Source: Moraxella lacunata (GTDB lineage Bacteria; Pseudomonadota; Gammaproteobacteria; Pseudomonadales; Moraxellaceae). From it: a DNA stretch of 30,945 nucleotides. Shown here piece by piece: positions 16,868-25,653 of this stretch (positions are counted from its first letter, which is position 1; each line of letters opens with the position of its first letter). Under the pieces are notes generated by a model that saw only the letters and a list, made by a program, of their open reading frames with translations, was not told the origin of the DNA and did not search any database. Position numbers and translations under genes: made by a program. Location: positions 4,392 to 35,336 of the forward strand of contig NZ_MXAN01000034.1 in assembly GCF_002027545.1 (NCBI RefSeq), read 5' to 3'.

Positions 16868-19264
16868 CTAAAACTTCCAATCCACTTTTAAAGCAAAGTT
16901 TCTCGGCTCGCCATAAAAGTTGTTTTTGCCCCGAGTGCGGTTGGGGTTATTTTCAAAATACACTTTATCGGTCAAATTATTGCCCACCAAGCTCACACTG
17001 GCATTATCACTCATGTCATAGCGAACATTGGCGTGCCATAGGGCGTAACCACCTTGTTGGATGTTTCTTAGGCTACTGGTCTCGCTCTGGGCGGACACCC
17101 CACCACCGATTTGCCATTTGCTGTTTGGCAGTTGGTATTGGCTGTGCAAGCGAAAGATGTGTTTGGGCGTGTGGTTGTTAAAATTATAACGTGATAAATG
17201 CTCAAACACGCCAGCATTAACATCTTTATAATCGCTTTTGTTGTAGGTGTAGTTGGCGGACAGGCGAAGATTGTCCGTAACATCGCCCGACAGCTCTACA
17301 TCCACGCCACGGCTGACGGCTTTGCCCACAGGGTCGGCATAGGTGAGCCAGCGACCGTAGTCGGGGCGAGTAATGGCTCGGTTTTTGTGTTCGGTGTGAA
17401 AGAGAGCCAGAGCGTAGTTTAGTCGTCCGTCTCGCATCGTCCCTTTTAGACCGATTTCGTAGTTGGTACCAATGGTGGGCGGTAGCATGGCGGTATAGCT
17501 GACATCGGTGTCTTCTTGGGGTTTAAAAATCTCGGCATAGCTGACATAGGCGGTGTGGTCGGGTGTTAGGTCGTAGTTTATCCCTGCAAATGGCACCCAT
17601 TTTTTGCCCGACATCTCGCCCACTTGCTTGGCATCGCCATAGATGTTTGAGCGGTACATCTCGCCATAGCCGTTTAGGACGTGCATCCATTTGACCGAAC
17701 CCATGTTAAAGCGGTTGTATCGCACGCCAAGCAGTAAGTGTAATTTATCGGTAGGGTTTAGGCGAGTGCTAAATGTCGCTCCGTGATGTTTGGCGGTATT
17801 GACGTAGGTATTGTAGTTATAACGGCGAAATTTTTCAAAATTATCATATTCAGGGTAAACATCCACATGGTCGCCCCAATCATCGTACAAATCCCAATTC
17901 GGCTCGGGGACTTCATCGCCTGTTAGGTTAAAGGGGTTGTATTTGCCGGCAGTTTGGTTCCAGTCCCGTCCAGGGTTCGAGTCTTTCCAATAAATCACGT
18001 CATTCCATACTTTGATGTAGCGTGAGCGAATGTCTTCTTTGTTGTAGGTGTAGCCCATATAAAAATCATGAGTCTTGTCAAACAGTGTATAGTCGCCCGT
18101 CAAATCAAGCTTAAAAGCAGTTTGTTTGTCGGTTTTGTCATAGCGAAAGGGGTTTAGGGTAAAGGTGCTATAATAACCGCTTGCTGATACGCCTGGCCAT
18201 GTCTCGGTATCGGCAAAGATTGAGCCGATACGGGTGTCGGACTTTTGGTCGGTGTGGTTGATGGCACTTTTTACTGTCCAGCCGTTTGGTAGATAATATT
18301 TAACATCGGCAAAATAGTTTTTCTTTTTAAGGTCATGTTTGTTCTAGTTCATGCCAAGGTAGGTTTTGTGGTCAAAGTCTTGTAATCCGTCATTTTCGCA
18401 TTTGCTCGCCCAACGGTTGGTCTGCACGCACGGCAAAATCACCCCACCAAAATCAGGCATGTCTTTGGTGTGCTGATAAGTTGCTCCTATCATGGCGGTG
18501 GCATTGTCGCCAATGTCAAATTCCACACTGCCCGAGCCGAGTGTCTTTTTGCCTTCTACTCTGTCTTTAAAAGATTGGTTGTCCTCATGAACGACAATCG
18601 CTCGCCCGCGCACGCTGTCTGATGTGTTTAGACCGCCTGACACGTCAAGCATACCACGCACCGACCCCCAACTGTTTACCGACAGCTCACCTGCATGATG
18701 AAAATCATGGGTGGGGCGTTTACGCACAAGATTAATCGTACCGCCCGGTTCGGAGTTGGCTTGGGTGAGACCTGTCGCCCCACGCACCACTTCAATGCGG
18801 TCATAAATGGCAAGGTCAGTCATGGTGGATACGTCTATTTTGTCCGAGTAGCCCGAGCGTCCTCCTAGGTTTTGGCTCATGCCGTCTTCGGAGAGCTGAT
18901 CCATATAAAAGCCCCGAGACTGAAAGCGGACACGGGACTGGTCTTTGACGACATTCACGCCTGTGGTGGTTTTGACCGCTTCGGTTAGGTCGCTGATGTT
19001 GCGTTCTTGGAGTTCTTGTTTGCTGACGGTGGCAACCGATTGGGGTGTGTCTTTTTGGGATAGGGCGATGCCTGTGGTGGTAGATTTGGGTTGGCGAGAG
19101 ATGAGAATGGTTTCATGCCCTAACATGACCGTCGGCGTGCTTGTGTCATCCTGTGCAACGTCGTCGTCATTGACATTGGCACAAGCCATGGCTGGCAGTA
19201 GAACCAATGCCAAAGCACTGGGTTTAAAGGGTTGTCTGAATAAATGATGAGTAAGGTAGTGCAT
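16868..19264 (-). pseudogene. TonB-dependent siderophore receptor interrupted by an amber codon
   Basis: Codons 1-306 (19264-18347) encode a signal peptide (cleavage near ACA-N, residue 29), then a plug domain with DTPQSVATVSKQELQERN, GVNVVKDQSRVRFQSRGF, EVVRGATGL and EPGGTINLVRKRPT, the pattern of FhuE/FpvA-type ferric-siderophore receptors. Codon 307 is TAG (18344-18346). The frame then stays open to 16868 with NKHDLKKKNYFADVKYYLP, multiple beta-barrel blocks and a C-terminus ending in KVDWKF, a typical outer-membrane final Phe. An intact gene would give 798 residues. Homologues have a WN pair at this spot, so TGG to TAG is the likely change. Fur-like sites lie upstream. Confidence 0.88.
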
Positions 19265-19360
19265 AAAAATCCCTAATAAGCGAGTACAACAAATGTTTAC
19301 AAATGTATATTAATTATTACAAAACATATCATTTTTGTAACATAATTATGATAACACAAT

Positions 19361-19400
19361 GAATAATCGTTATCAATTATTCTATAAAATGATAATTATT
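19361..19400 (-). promoter_or_regulatory. Fur-box-like operator upstream of the siderophore receptor
   Basis: AATAATCGTTATCAATTATTC (19362-19382) and AAATGATAATTATTATTT (19387-19404) both resemble the Fur consensus GATAATGATAATCATTATC. They lie about 100-140 bp upstream of the receptor ATG, on a region otherwise AT-rich. Iron-repressed expression is inferred. Confidence 0.65.
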
Positions 19401-19422
19401 ATTTTTAAAAATAAAGACGCAT

Positions 19423-19453
19423 AAAAAGCCGAAATGACGTCATCATCTCGGCT
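19423..19453 (-). terminator. Rho-independent terminator after mnmA
   Basis: On the minus strand AGCCGAGATGA pairs with TCATTTCGGCT (one mismatch) around TGACG, followed by TTTTT. It lies 66 bp beyond the mnmA stop and before the receptor promoter, so it isolates the two transcripts. Confidence 0.8.
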
Positions 19454-19518
19454 GTGGGGTGTTAGGTAGTGGCGTGGTGAGTATGTTGGGTGGAAATAGG
19501 GGGTAATTACCCAACCCT

Positions 19519-20673
19519 TTATTTCTGACTTGCATTCGTCCCTTGTATCACGCCCCCGCCCAAGCAAACGTCATCAACATAAAACACCACCGATTGCCCT
19601 GCGGTTACGGCTCGTTGTGGCTCATCAAAGACCACACGCACGCCTGTGTCGGTGGCAAAGACAGTGCAAGTTTGGTCAGGTTGGCGGTAGCGGGTTTTGG
19701 CGGTGCATTTTAGTCCGTTTTCATGGATTTGGGGTGGTTCGCCTGTTACCCAATCTAGTTTATAGGCGGTCAGCTCGGTGGATTGTAGCCAAGGGTGGTC
19801 ATGCCCTTGTCCGACAATTAGGCGGTTATTTACCAAATCTTTGTGCAAGACAAACCACGGCTCTTCGGGACGGTTTGCCACACCCCCAATGCCAATTCCC
19901 CCACGTTGCCCAAGCGTGTAGTACATGAGTCCGTCATGCGTGCCGATTTTTACGCCATCATCGGTATAGATGTCGCCTTGTTTGGCGGGTAGGTAGGTTT
20001 GTAAAAAGTCTTTGAATTTACGCTCGCCAATAAAGCAAATGCCCGTTGAGTCCTTTTTCTTGGCGGTGGCAAGCTCATAGCGTTCGGCGATTGCCCTGAC
20101 TTCGCTTTTTTCAAGCTCGCCCACAGGAAATAAGGTTTTGGCGATTTTGTCGCCCCCTACTGCGTGCAAAAAATAACTTTGGTCTTTGTTGGTGTCTAGT
20201 CCACGCAGTAGGCACGCTTGTCCGCCCGTCTCAAAGCTACGGCGAGTATAATGCCCTGTGGCGATATAATCCGCTCCAAGTGTCAAGGCGTAATCCAAAA
20301 AGGCTTTGAATTTGACTTCTTTATTGCACAAAATATCGGGATTGGGCGTGCGTCCTGCCTTGTATTCTTCCAAAAAATGCTCAAACACATTATCCCAATA
20401 CTCTGCCGAAAAGTTGGCGGTATGTAGCGGTATGCCCACTTTGTCGGCAACGGCTTGGGCGTCTGCTAGGTCAGTCATGGCGGTGCAGTATTCGGTGCCG
20501 TCATCTTCTTCCCAGTTTTTCATAAACAAGCCTTCTACCTGATAGCCTTGCTCCAACAATAGGGCGACCGACACCGAGCTGTCCACTCCGCCCGACATAC
20601 CAACGATGACTTTGATTTGATTGGGATTTTTGCCGTGAAATTGGGCGACATCGGATAGGCGGTAGGCGGTCAT
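19519..20673 (-). CDS. mnmA: tRNA-specific 2-thiouridylase MnmA
   Basis: MnmA installs the 2-thio group on U34 of tRNA(Lys, Glu, Gln). The 384-residue protein has the PP-loop SGGVDSS (27-33) for ATP, the first catalytic Cys in [10 protein letters not shown] (Cys116), and the second in [14 protein letters not shown] (Cys213), all in the expected order. The NPDILCN and QSYFLH blocks are also typical. The ATG is at 20673. The divergent neighbour is ispF. The partner modification enzyme MnmG, which acts on the same wobble base, is encoded at 23757-25646. Confidence 0.96.
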   Translation of the reverse strand: MTAYRLSDVAQFHGKNPNQIKVIVGMSGGVDSSVSVALLLEQGYQVEGLFMKNWEEDDGTEYCTAMTDLADAQAVADKVGIPLHTANFSAEYWDNVFEHFLEEYKAGRTPNPDILCNKEVKFKAFLDYALTLGADYIATGHYTRRSFETGGQACLLRGLDTNKDQSYFLHAVGGDKIAKTLFPVGELEKSEVRAIAERYELATAKKKDSTGICFIGERKFKDFLQTYLPAKQGDIYTDDGVKIGTHDGLMYYTLGQRGGIGIGGVANRPEEPWFVLHKDLVNNRLIVGQGHDHPWLQSTELTAYKLDWVTGEPPQIHENGLKCTAKTRYRQPDQTCTVFATDTGVRVVFDEPQRAVTAGQSVVFYVDDVCLGGGVIQGTNASQK

Positions 20674-20714
20674 GATTGTCTCTTATTATAAAACTGTGGT
20701 AAACTTGCCATTAT

Positions 20715-20746
20715 ATAAGGCTTGCTAATTATTTTACAAGCCTTAT
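20715..20746. promoter_or_regulatory. Perfect 10-bp inverted repeat in the mnmA/ispF divergent region
   Basis: ATAAGGCTTG and CAAGCCTTAT are separated by 12 bp of AT-rich sequence (20725-20736). It lies about 45 bp from the start of each gene (ispF 20792, mnmA 20673). It could be an operator or a transcript hairpin, and no T-run follows on either strand. Confidence 0.4.
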
Positions 20747-20791
20747 CTGCTCTAAACCAAGATAAACTAAGACAAATCAAAAGGCTCAATC

Positions 20792-21268
20792 ATGATAAAA
20801 ATCGGTCAAGGCATAGACGTTCATGCTTTTACCACAGGCGATTTTGTAACGCTTGGCGGTGTTAAAATTCCCCACACGCATGGCATTAAGGCTCATTCGG
20901 ACGGTGATGTGTTGCTTCACGCTTTGGCGGACGCACTTTTGGGGGCGTTGGCACTCGGCGATATCGGACAACATTTTCCCGATACCGACCCTGCATTTAA
21001 GGGGGCGGATAGTAAAGTGTTATTAAAGCACGTCTATGAGCTTGTCAAATCTCACGGCTATACGCTTGGCAATGCCGACATGACGGTCATTTGCGAGAAC
21101 CCAAAAATCGCCCCATACAACACCGCCATGCGTGAGACCATTGCAGGCGTGCTTGGTGTGGGTGTGGATTGTGTGAGCATCAAGGCAACCACGAATGAGA
21201 AAATGGGCTGGATAGGGCGCGGCGAAGGTATTTGGGCGAGTGCGGTAGTATTATTGGTTAAAACGTGA
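20792..21268 (+). CDS. ispF: 2-C-methyl-D-erythritol 2,4-cyclodiphosphate synthase
   Basis: This enzyme of the non-mevalonate isoprenoid pathway forms the cyclic diphosphate. The 158 residues match the family length (E. coli 159). Motifs are the N-terminal [10 protein letters not shown] with the zinc-binding Asp-x-His, the [25 protein letters not shown] block, [13 protein letters not shown], and the C-terminal [17 protein letters not shown]. The ATG at 20792 is preceded by AAAAGGCTC. A small membrane-protein gene begins 3 bp after the stop, so these are probably cotranscribed. Confidence 0.96.
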   Translation: MIKIGQGIDVHAFTTGDFVTLGGVKIPHTHGIKAHSDGDVLLHALADALLGALALGDIGQHFPDTDPAFKGADSKVLLKHVYELVKSHGYTLGNADMTVICENPKIAPYNTAMRETIAGVLGVGVDCVSIKATTNEKMGWIGRGEGIWASAVVLLVKT

Positions 21269-21271
21269 TTG

Positions 21272-21833
21272 ATGATAGAGAAACATAAACGCAAATGGTT
21301 GATTGTGGTGCTCATGGCGATAACAGTCGTTTGGGCGGTTTTTGGTATTTATAAAAAATCAGTTATCAATAAAATCAACAATACCTTATTAGCAGGCAAA
21401 AGTTATTCTATCAAAGTATATTTTCCTAATACCAAAATCGCCTGTGTTACCGCCCCATATTTTACCAATACCCAAAACATTAAATCTCTTTCCAAACTAA
21501 AAATAAACCCTTATAAGTATTGGGGTTGAAGTTTTTAAAAATCCATAAAAATCAGGGTTTGGAAAGAAGTCTATTAAAGAAATTCGGGATAATTTATCAC
21601 CCAAACAAGTCTTAAAATTAAATCACAAAATCCATGCATTTGTTGAAGATGACCATTGGGATTTGATATTACTGGATAATAAAGGATATGGTTATGCCAA
21701 TTATCAAGTGTATCATGTGCCATTAAAATCTACCCCAAATTTTAAAGATTATCAATGCGTATCGGTAGACAAAGACAGTATGGAAATTTATCCTGCTTAT
21801 CATGATAAGTTGGTGTATTTTGAATTAAGGTGA
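21272..21833 (+). pseudogene. Small membrane-anchored protein gene interrupted by the 89-bp MITE
   Basis: The ATG at 21272 opens a frame with one N-terminal membrane segment (about residues 8-25) and a FPNTKIACVT block. The frame is broken at TNTQNI by the 89-bp insertion and ends as KINPYKYWG at 21529. Beyond the insertion the original frame resumes as IKEIRDNLSPKQVLKLNHKI and runs to the TGA at 21831-21833. Removing the element plus one TA restores a 156-residue protein. It is related to the next gene (162 residues): same size, same membrane anchor and the similar block LPNAKMICVV. The function is not recognised. Confidence 0.8.
21483..21571 (+). mobile_element. 89-bp TA-flanked MITE, complete copy
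   Basis: The copy has TA at both edges (21481-21482, 21572-21573) and ends AATCTCTTTCCAAAC and GTTTGGAAAGAAGTC, sharing an 11-bp inverted core TCTTTCCAAAC. It is identical over all 89 bases to the inverse of 26183-26271. No coding capacity is present. TA duplication is typical of elements mobilised by IS630/Tc1-mariner transposases, and no such transposase is in the window. Confidence 0.85.
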
Positions 21834-21836
21834 TGT

Positions 21837-22325
21837 ATGAGTCTAATACAAAGTATTTTTAGGAATTTACCCAAAAACGCACAAGTGGGAATTGTTGCGA
21901 TAGTGGCGATTTTATGGGTTGGTATTTGGGTTGTTAATACTCATCAAGACAATAGTATGCAAAAACAGGTCAATAGGGCATTATTATCCAACCAGTCTAT
22001 TGATGTGAGCGGTTTATTGCCAAATGCCAAAATGATTTGTGTGGTGCCAAAAGACACGCATATTTATAATGACACCACAGGGATTTATGAATATTTATCC
22101 GTTCATCGTTTGCAATCATTAAATAAAATTATCAACGGCAAAAGTCAAATTATTTATGATGATTGGCACTTGGTGGGTGTGGATAATGGCAAATATGACA
22201 TTTATCGTATGGATGATAGGGTGGATCCGAATTTTTATGGGGCAAGATGCCATAAAAAATCCGCCAATCAGCCATTACTATTAACCCCTGACAAGACAAG
22301 TCATGGCAAAAAATTTGATTTTTAA
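21837..22325 (+). CDS. Small membrane-anchored protein, paralogue of the interrupted gene upstream
   Basis: The 162-residue protein has one N-terminal membrane segment (about 16-34, VGIVAIVAILWVGIWVV) and a polar remainder predicted to be outside the inner membrane. It contains two Cys (in MICVV and GARCHK) and a C-terminus rich in Lys, Ser and Thr. It is similar in layout to the product of 21272-21833, with shared blocks around LLxNxSIxVxxLLPNAKMICV and the DDWHLV / DDHWDL segment. It starts 3 bp after that gene's stop. The family is not recognised and the role is unknown. It is cotranscribed with ispF by position. Confidence 0.72.
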   Translation: MSLIQSIFRNLPKNAQVGIVAIVAILWVGIWVVNTHQDNSMQKQVNRALLSNQSIDVSGLLPNAKMICVVPKDTHIYNDTTGIYEYLSVHRLQSLNKIINGKSQIIYDDWHLVGVDNGKYDIYRMDDRVDPNFYGARCHKKSANQPLLLTPDKTSHGKKFDF

Positions 22326-22395
22326 AAGGAAAAACGCTTGTAAAAATCCCCATTTGCCCCCATAATAACCCAAATTTCTCAAATCGGAGCAAATC

Positions 22396-22731
22396 ATGAC
22401 CGACATCAATCCTGAAATCAAAACCTTGATTGAAAACCAAATCAAAGACCATGCCGTGCTACTGTACATGAAAGGCACGCCACAATTTCCCCAATGCGGA
22501 TTTTCTGCCCGTGCGGTGGAAGTTTTGACCCAAATTGGCAGACCGTTTGCCTTTGTCAATATCCTAGAAAACCCTGAAATCCGTAGCACCTTGCCACTCA
22601 TCGCCAACTGGCCAACCTTCCCGCAGCTATGGGTAAATGGCGAACTGATTGGCGGTAGCGACATTATCCTACAAATGTACCAATCGGGCGAATTAAAGCC
22701 ACTGATTGAAGAGTATAGCCCAGAAGTGTGA
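22396..22731 (+). CDS. grxD: Monothiol glutaredoxin (Grx4 type)
   Basis: The 111-residue monothiol glutaredoxin has the active site CGFS (Cys34) in MKGTPQFPQCGFSARAVEVL. The family blocks WPTFPQLWVNGELIGGSDI and a TLPLIANWPTFPQ cis-Pro segment follow. Such proteins bind a glutathione-ligated 2Fe-2S cluster and serve in iron-sulphur cluster transfer. The ATG is at 22396, with GGAGC 7 bp upstream as ribosome site. A strong terminator follows directly. Confidence 0.96.
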   Translation: MTDINPEIKTLIENQIKDHAVLLYMKGTPQFPQCGFSARAVEVLTQIGRPFAFVNILENPEIRSTLPLIANWPTFPQLWVNGELIGGSDIILQMYQSGELKPLIEEYSPEV

Positions 22732-22738
22732 TGGAGAC

Positions 22739-22767
22739 AATCGGTTATTTGAAATAACCGATTTTTA
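22739..22767 (+). terminator. Rho-independent terminator after grxD
   Basis: AATCGGTTATTT and AAATAACCGATT form a perfect 12-bp inverted repeat (real loop probably 3-5 bases), followed by TTTATT. It begins 8 bp after the grxD stop. Confidence 0.85.
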
Positions 22768-22803
22768 TTGATAACCATAAATCATAAGCAGTAAGGTAAT
22801 GTA

Positions 22804-23151
22804 ATGCTTGACGAAGGTTTTATTCATAAAAACAGCCGAGAAATTGTAGAGTTATGCCAAGAGCCTGACACGGCATTGACCGCATTGGCGTATTGGGTAA
22901 AATATGAAAATATTGACAAAGATGCCATCTGTGCCATCCACAAGCGAATCTGTGCGGACATGGACATACAGTCGGCTTATTATTTGGTGCGAATCATGCA
23001 AGCCATGCCAGAGTCAGAGCGACCCATAGATATACAGCCGTTGATGGAGCTAGTAGGCGAGTTTGGGGGCGAGCTTAACAACTCACTGCCCACACTGGTC
23101 AATCGAGAGATGTTGGAGCAAATCCAGCAAGAGAGCGGTGTATTTTCATGA
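22804..23151 (+). CDS. Unidentified small helical protein, first of a tandem pair
   Basis: The 115-residue acidic, helical and soluble protein has no signal peptide. The block REIVELCQEPDTALTALAYWV (about 12-32) and the later AYYLVRIMQAMPESERPIDIQPLMELV are repeated in similar form in the next gene. I know no family for it. The stop overlaps the next ATG by 4 bp (ATGA at 23148-23151), so the two are translationally coupled. A pair of coupled diverged paralogues suggests a heteromeric complex or duplicated small partner proteins, but no function can be given. Confidence 0.72.
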   Translation: MLDEGFIHKNSREIVELCQEPDTALTALAYWVKYENIDKDAICAIHKRICADMDIQSAYYLVRIMQAMPESERPIDIQPLMELVGEFGGELNNSLPTLVNREMLEQIQQESGVFS

Positions 23152-23444
23152 GCATGTCAAGCATTTCCGAGCAAGTCATCAGTCTTTGCCAAAGCCCAAA
23201 TACTGCTCTGCAAGCCATTCATATTTTGATTGCCAATAATGGAGCGAGCGAATCTGCTTTTCGTGCCGTTTATGATAGGGTCATGGCGGATAATGACGTG
23301 GACGGAGCGTATTATTTGGCAAATTTTGCCCAAAAGGTGGATGATTTGCCTTTTGACGGCACACCGCTTATTGACATGGTGATGAATGGCGATGATAAAA
23401 ATATGAAATTGGCGTTGATTGAAAAATTACCAAAAGAAATTTAG
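23148..23444 (+). CDS. Unidentified small helical protein, second of a tandem pair
   Basis: The 98-residue protein is paralogous to the preceding one: SEQVISLCQSPNTALQAIHIL corresponds to REIVELCQEPDTALTALAY, and GAYYLANFAQKVDDLPFDGTPLIDMVM to the second block. It is helical and acidic with no membrane segment. Two near-N-terminal Met codons (23148, 23154) are both possible starts, and the first gives the ATGA overlap. A terminator follows, then a repeat element. The function is not recognised. Confidence 0.72.
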   Translation: MSMSSISEQVISLCQSPNTALQAIHILIANNGASESAFRAVYDRVMADNDVDGAYYLANFAQKVDDLPFDGTPLIDMVMNGDDKNMKLALIEKLPKEI

Positions 23445-23467
23445 TCGGAATATTTGGGTAAAATTTA

Positions 23468-23490
23468 AGGGCGTTGAGACGCTCTTTTTT
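23468..23490 (+). terminator. Terminator after the tandem small genes
   Basis: AGGGCGT pairs with ACGCTCT (one wobble) around TGAG, followed by TTTTT. The repeat element's first TA falls at the end of the T-run. Confidence 0.7.
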
Positions 23491-23697
23491 AGGGTGTGCC
23501 TACCTTTGATGTTTGCAATGAAAAATGAGAAAAATCGCACGTTTTTCAAGGAAAAAATGCAGATTGATAGTTATTCTATCAAGCAAGTTTTTGACGCAGA
23601 AAAACAAGATTTGGTCATTTTTCATGCAAAAATTGATTTAAAAAGTTAAATTTTTGCCTTATTTTATAAAAATGTTGTCAATGGTAGGCACGCCCTA
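23490..23697 (+). repeat. TA-bounded GGGYGTGCC repeat family, complete 208-bp copy
   Basis: The copy starts TAGGGTGTGCCTACC and ends GGTAGGCACGCCCTA. It shares interior blocks with the copies at 7776-7950 and 28-146 (TTTGCAAT, CGCACGTTTTTCAAG, GATAGTTATTCTATCA, CAAGTTTTTGACG, CATTTTTCATGCAAAAA). It is longer than the 175-bp copy because of an extra AAAAATCGCACGTTTTTCAA block. It is divergent in sequence, thus older than the 89-bp element. Confidence 0.75.
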
Positions 23698-23717
23698 ATG
23701 CTCAATGATTAAAATTA

Positions 23718-23726
23718 TGCTAAAAT
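23718..23726 (+). promoter_or_regulatory. Extended -10 promoter element for mnmG
   Basis: TGCTAAAAT is identical to the element before rluD (4779-4787). It lies about 30 bp upstream of the mnmG ATG, outside the repeat that ends at 23697. The -35 is not obvious. Confidence 0.45.
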
Positions 23727-23756
23727 AATCGGTTTCTTTTAAAAATATATAATCTT

Positions 23757-25646
23757 ATGAGCTTTTTAACCAAAACATTTGATGTCATCGTTATCGGTGG
23801 CGGACACGCAGGCACAGAGGCCGCTCTTGCGTCCGCTCGCATGGGGGCAGATACCCTACTTATCACGCACAACATTGAGACGCTGGGGCAGATGAGCTGT
23901 AACCCTGCCATTGGCGGTATTGGCAAATCGCATCTGGTGCGTGAAGTGGACGCACTGGGCGGGGCAATGGCACTCGCAACCGACAAGGCAGGCATTCAGT
24001 TTCGGGTGCTAAACAGCCGTAAAGGGGCAGCGGTGCGAGCGACCCGAGCCCAAGCCGACCGTATTTTATATAAAGCCAGTATCCGCCATACGCTTGAAAA
24101 TCAGCCAAACTTGACAATTTTTCAGCAACCTGTGGACGACATCATCGTGGAGAACGGACGTGCGGTGGCGGTGGTTACGGCGACAGGCATTCGCCTAAAT
24201 ACTCGCACGGTGGTGCTGACATCAGGGACGTTTTTGGGTGGGGTGATTCATGTGGGGCTAGACCACCAAAGCGGTGGACGGGCAGGCGATATGCCGTCCA
24301 TTCGTCTTGCCGACCGTTTGCGTGAATTAAACTTGCCTGTCGGACGACTAAAAACAGGCACGCCCGCTCGCATTGACGCTCGTACGGTGGATTTTTCCGT
24401 GATGACCCCCCAACCAGGGGATACGCCCCTGCCTGTGATGAGTTATATGGGCGATGTTGCCATGCACCCACGCCAAATTAACTGTTATATTACGCACACC
24501 AACGAACGCACGCATGACATTATCCGTGCCAACCTTGACCGCTCGCCCATGTTTAGCGGTAAGATTGAAGGGGTGGGACCCCGTTATTGCCCAAGTATTG
24601 AGGATAAGATTCATCGCTTTGCCGACAAAGACAGTCATCAGATTTTTATTGAGCCTGAGGGCTTGACCACGCATGAGCTATACCCCAATGGCATTTCAAC
24701 AAGCCTGCCGTTTGATGTGCAAATTGAGTTTATCCATAGCATGAAAGGGCTTGAAAATGCCCATATCACACGCCCCGGCTACGCCATTGAATACGACTAT
24801 TTTGACCCACAAAACCTAAAACCCACGCTAGAAACCAAATCCATTGACGGCTTGTATTTTGCAGGGCAAATCAACGGCACGACAGGCTATGAAGAGGCGG
24901 CGGCACAGGGGTTACTGGCAGGACTAAATGCAGGACGCATGGCACTTGGCAAGTCATCGTGGACACCGCAAAGACACGAGGCGTATCTTGGCGTGTTGGT
25001 GGACGATTTGATAACCCACGGCACCAAAGAGCCGTATCGTATGTTTACAAGCCGTGCCGAACATCGCCTGCTACTGCGTGAGGACAATGCAGACGAACGT
25101 TTGACCGCCATCGGACGAGAGCTTGGGTTGGTGGACGATGAACGCTGGGCGAGATTTAGTCAAAAGATGGAGTCTATCGCCAGTGAAACCGCCCGCCTAA
25201 AAGACATTTGGGCAACGCCAAATAATGCCATTGGTCAAGATTTTATGGCAAACACAGGTGAGATTTTGACCAAAGAAAATAGCCTGCTTGACCTACTAAA
25301 ACGCCCAAATATTAGCTTTGCTGACATTGCCAAAGTGTCAGACAGTACGGTGGGCGATGACGTGGGCGAGCAGATTGAGATTAGCGTTAAATATCAAGGC
25401 TATATTGACCGCCAAAATGACGAGATTGAGCAGATGAAACGCCTTGAAAACACGGCTTTACCGCTTGATTTTGATTATGCGAGCGTATCAGGCTTATCCA
25501 ATGAAATCGTACAAAAACTTACCCAAGTCCGCCCTGCAACATTGGGGCAGGCAAGCCGTATTAGTGGCGTTACCCCTGCGGCGGTGAGTTTACTTGCGAT
25601 GACGGTTAAGAAGATGGTAAAAGCCAAAAAAGAATTGAGTGATTGA
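23757..25646 (+). CDS. mnmG: tRNA uridine-5-carboxymethylaminomethyl enzyme MnmG (GidA)
   Basis: This FAD-dependent subunit of the MnmE-MnmG complex modifies C5 of U34 in several tRNAs. The 629 residues equal the E. coli protein length. The FAD-binding motif [19 protein letters not shown] lies at about 11-29. The family blocks [65 protein letters not shown] and [17 protein letters not shown] follow. A C-terminal helical domain ends in [11 protein letters not shown]. An extended -10 precedes the ATG. The R-M cassette starts 7 bp after the stop. Confidence 0.97.
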   Translation: MSFLTKTFDVIVIGGGHAGTEAALASARMGADTLLITHNIETLGQMSCNPAIGGIGKSHLVREVDALGGAMALATDKAGIQFRVLNSRKGAAVRATRAQADRILYKASIRHTLENQPNLTIFQQPVDDIIVENGRAVAVVTATGIRLNTRTVVLTSGTFLGGVIHVGLDHQSGGRAGDMPSIRLADRLRELNLPVGRLKTGTPARIDARTVDFSVMTPQPGDTPLPVMSYMGDVAMHPRQINCYITHTNERTHDIIRANLDRSPMFSGKIEGVGPRYCPSIEDKIHRFADKDSHQIFIEPEGLTTHELYPNGISTSLPFDVQIEFIHSMKGLENAHITRPGYAIEYDYFDPQNLKPTLETKSIDGLYFAGQINGTTGYEEAAAQGLLAGLNAGRMALGKSSWTPQRHEAYLGVLVDDLITHGTKEPYRMFTSRAEHRLLLREDNADERLTAIGRELGLVDDERWARFSQKMESIASETARLKDIWATPNNAIGQDFMANTGEILTKENSLLDLLKRPNISFADIAKVSDSTVGDDVGEQIEISVKYQGYIDRQNDEIEQMKRLENTALPLDFDYASVSGLSNEIVQKLTQVRPATLGQASRISGVTPAAVSLLAMTVKKMVKAKKELSD

Positions 25647-25653
25647 GTGTGAT

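Larger units (their letters stand above)
23445..23756. other. 312-bp intergenic region before mnmG
   Basis: No gene is present. It contains a terminator (23468-23490), a complete TA-bounded repeat (23490-23697) and an extended -10 (TGCTAAAAT, 23718-23726) about 30 bp before the mnmG ATG. An open frame that crosses the repeat in this stretch is not considered coding. Confidence 0.7.

Noticed and set aside
17960..17985. GGTTCGAGTC, resembling a tRNA T-loop
   Set aside because: It lies inside the receptor coding frame, with no cloverleaf stems around it.
23419..23649. 76-codon open frame on the plus strand after the tandem paralogues
   Set aside because: It begins inside the preceding gene and runs through a terminator and a repeat element whose other copies do not keep a frame.
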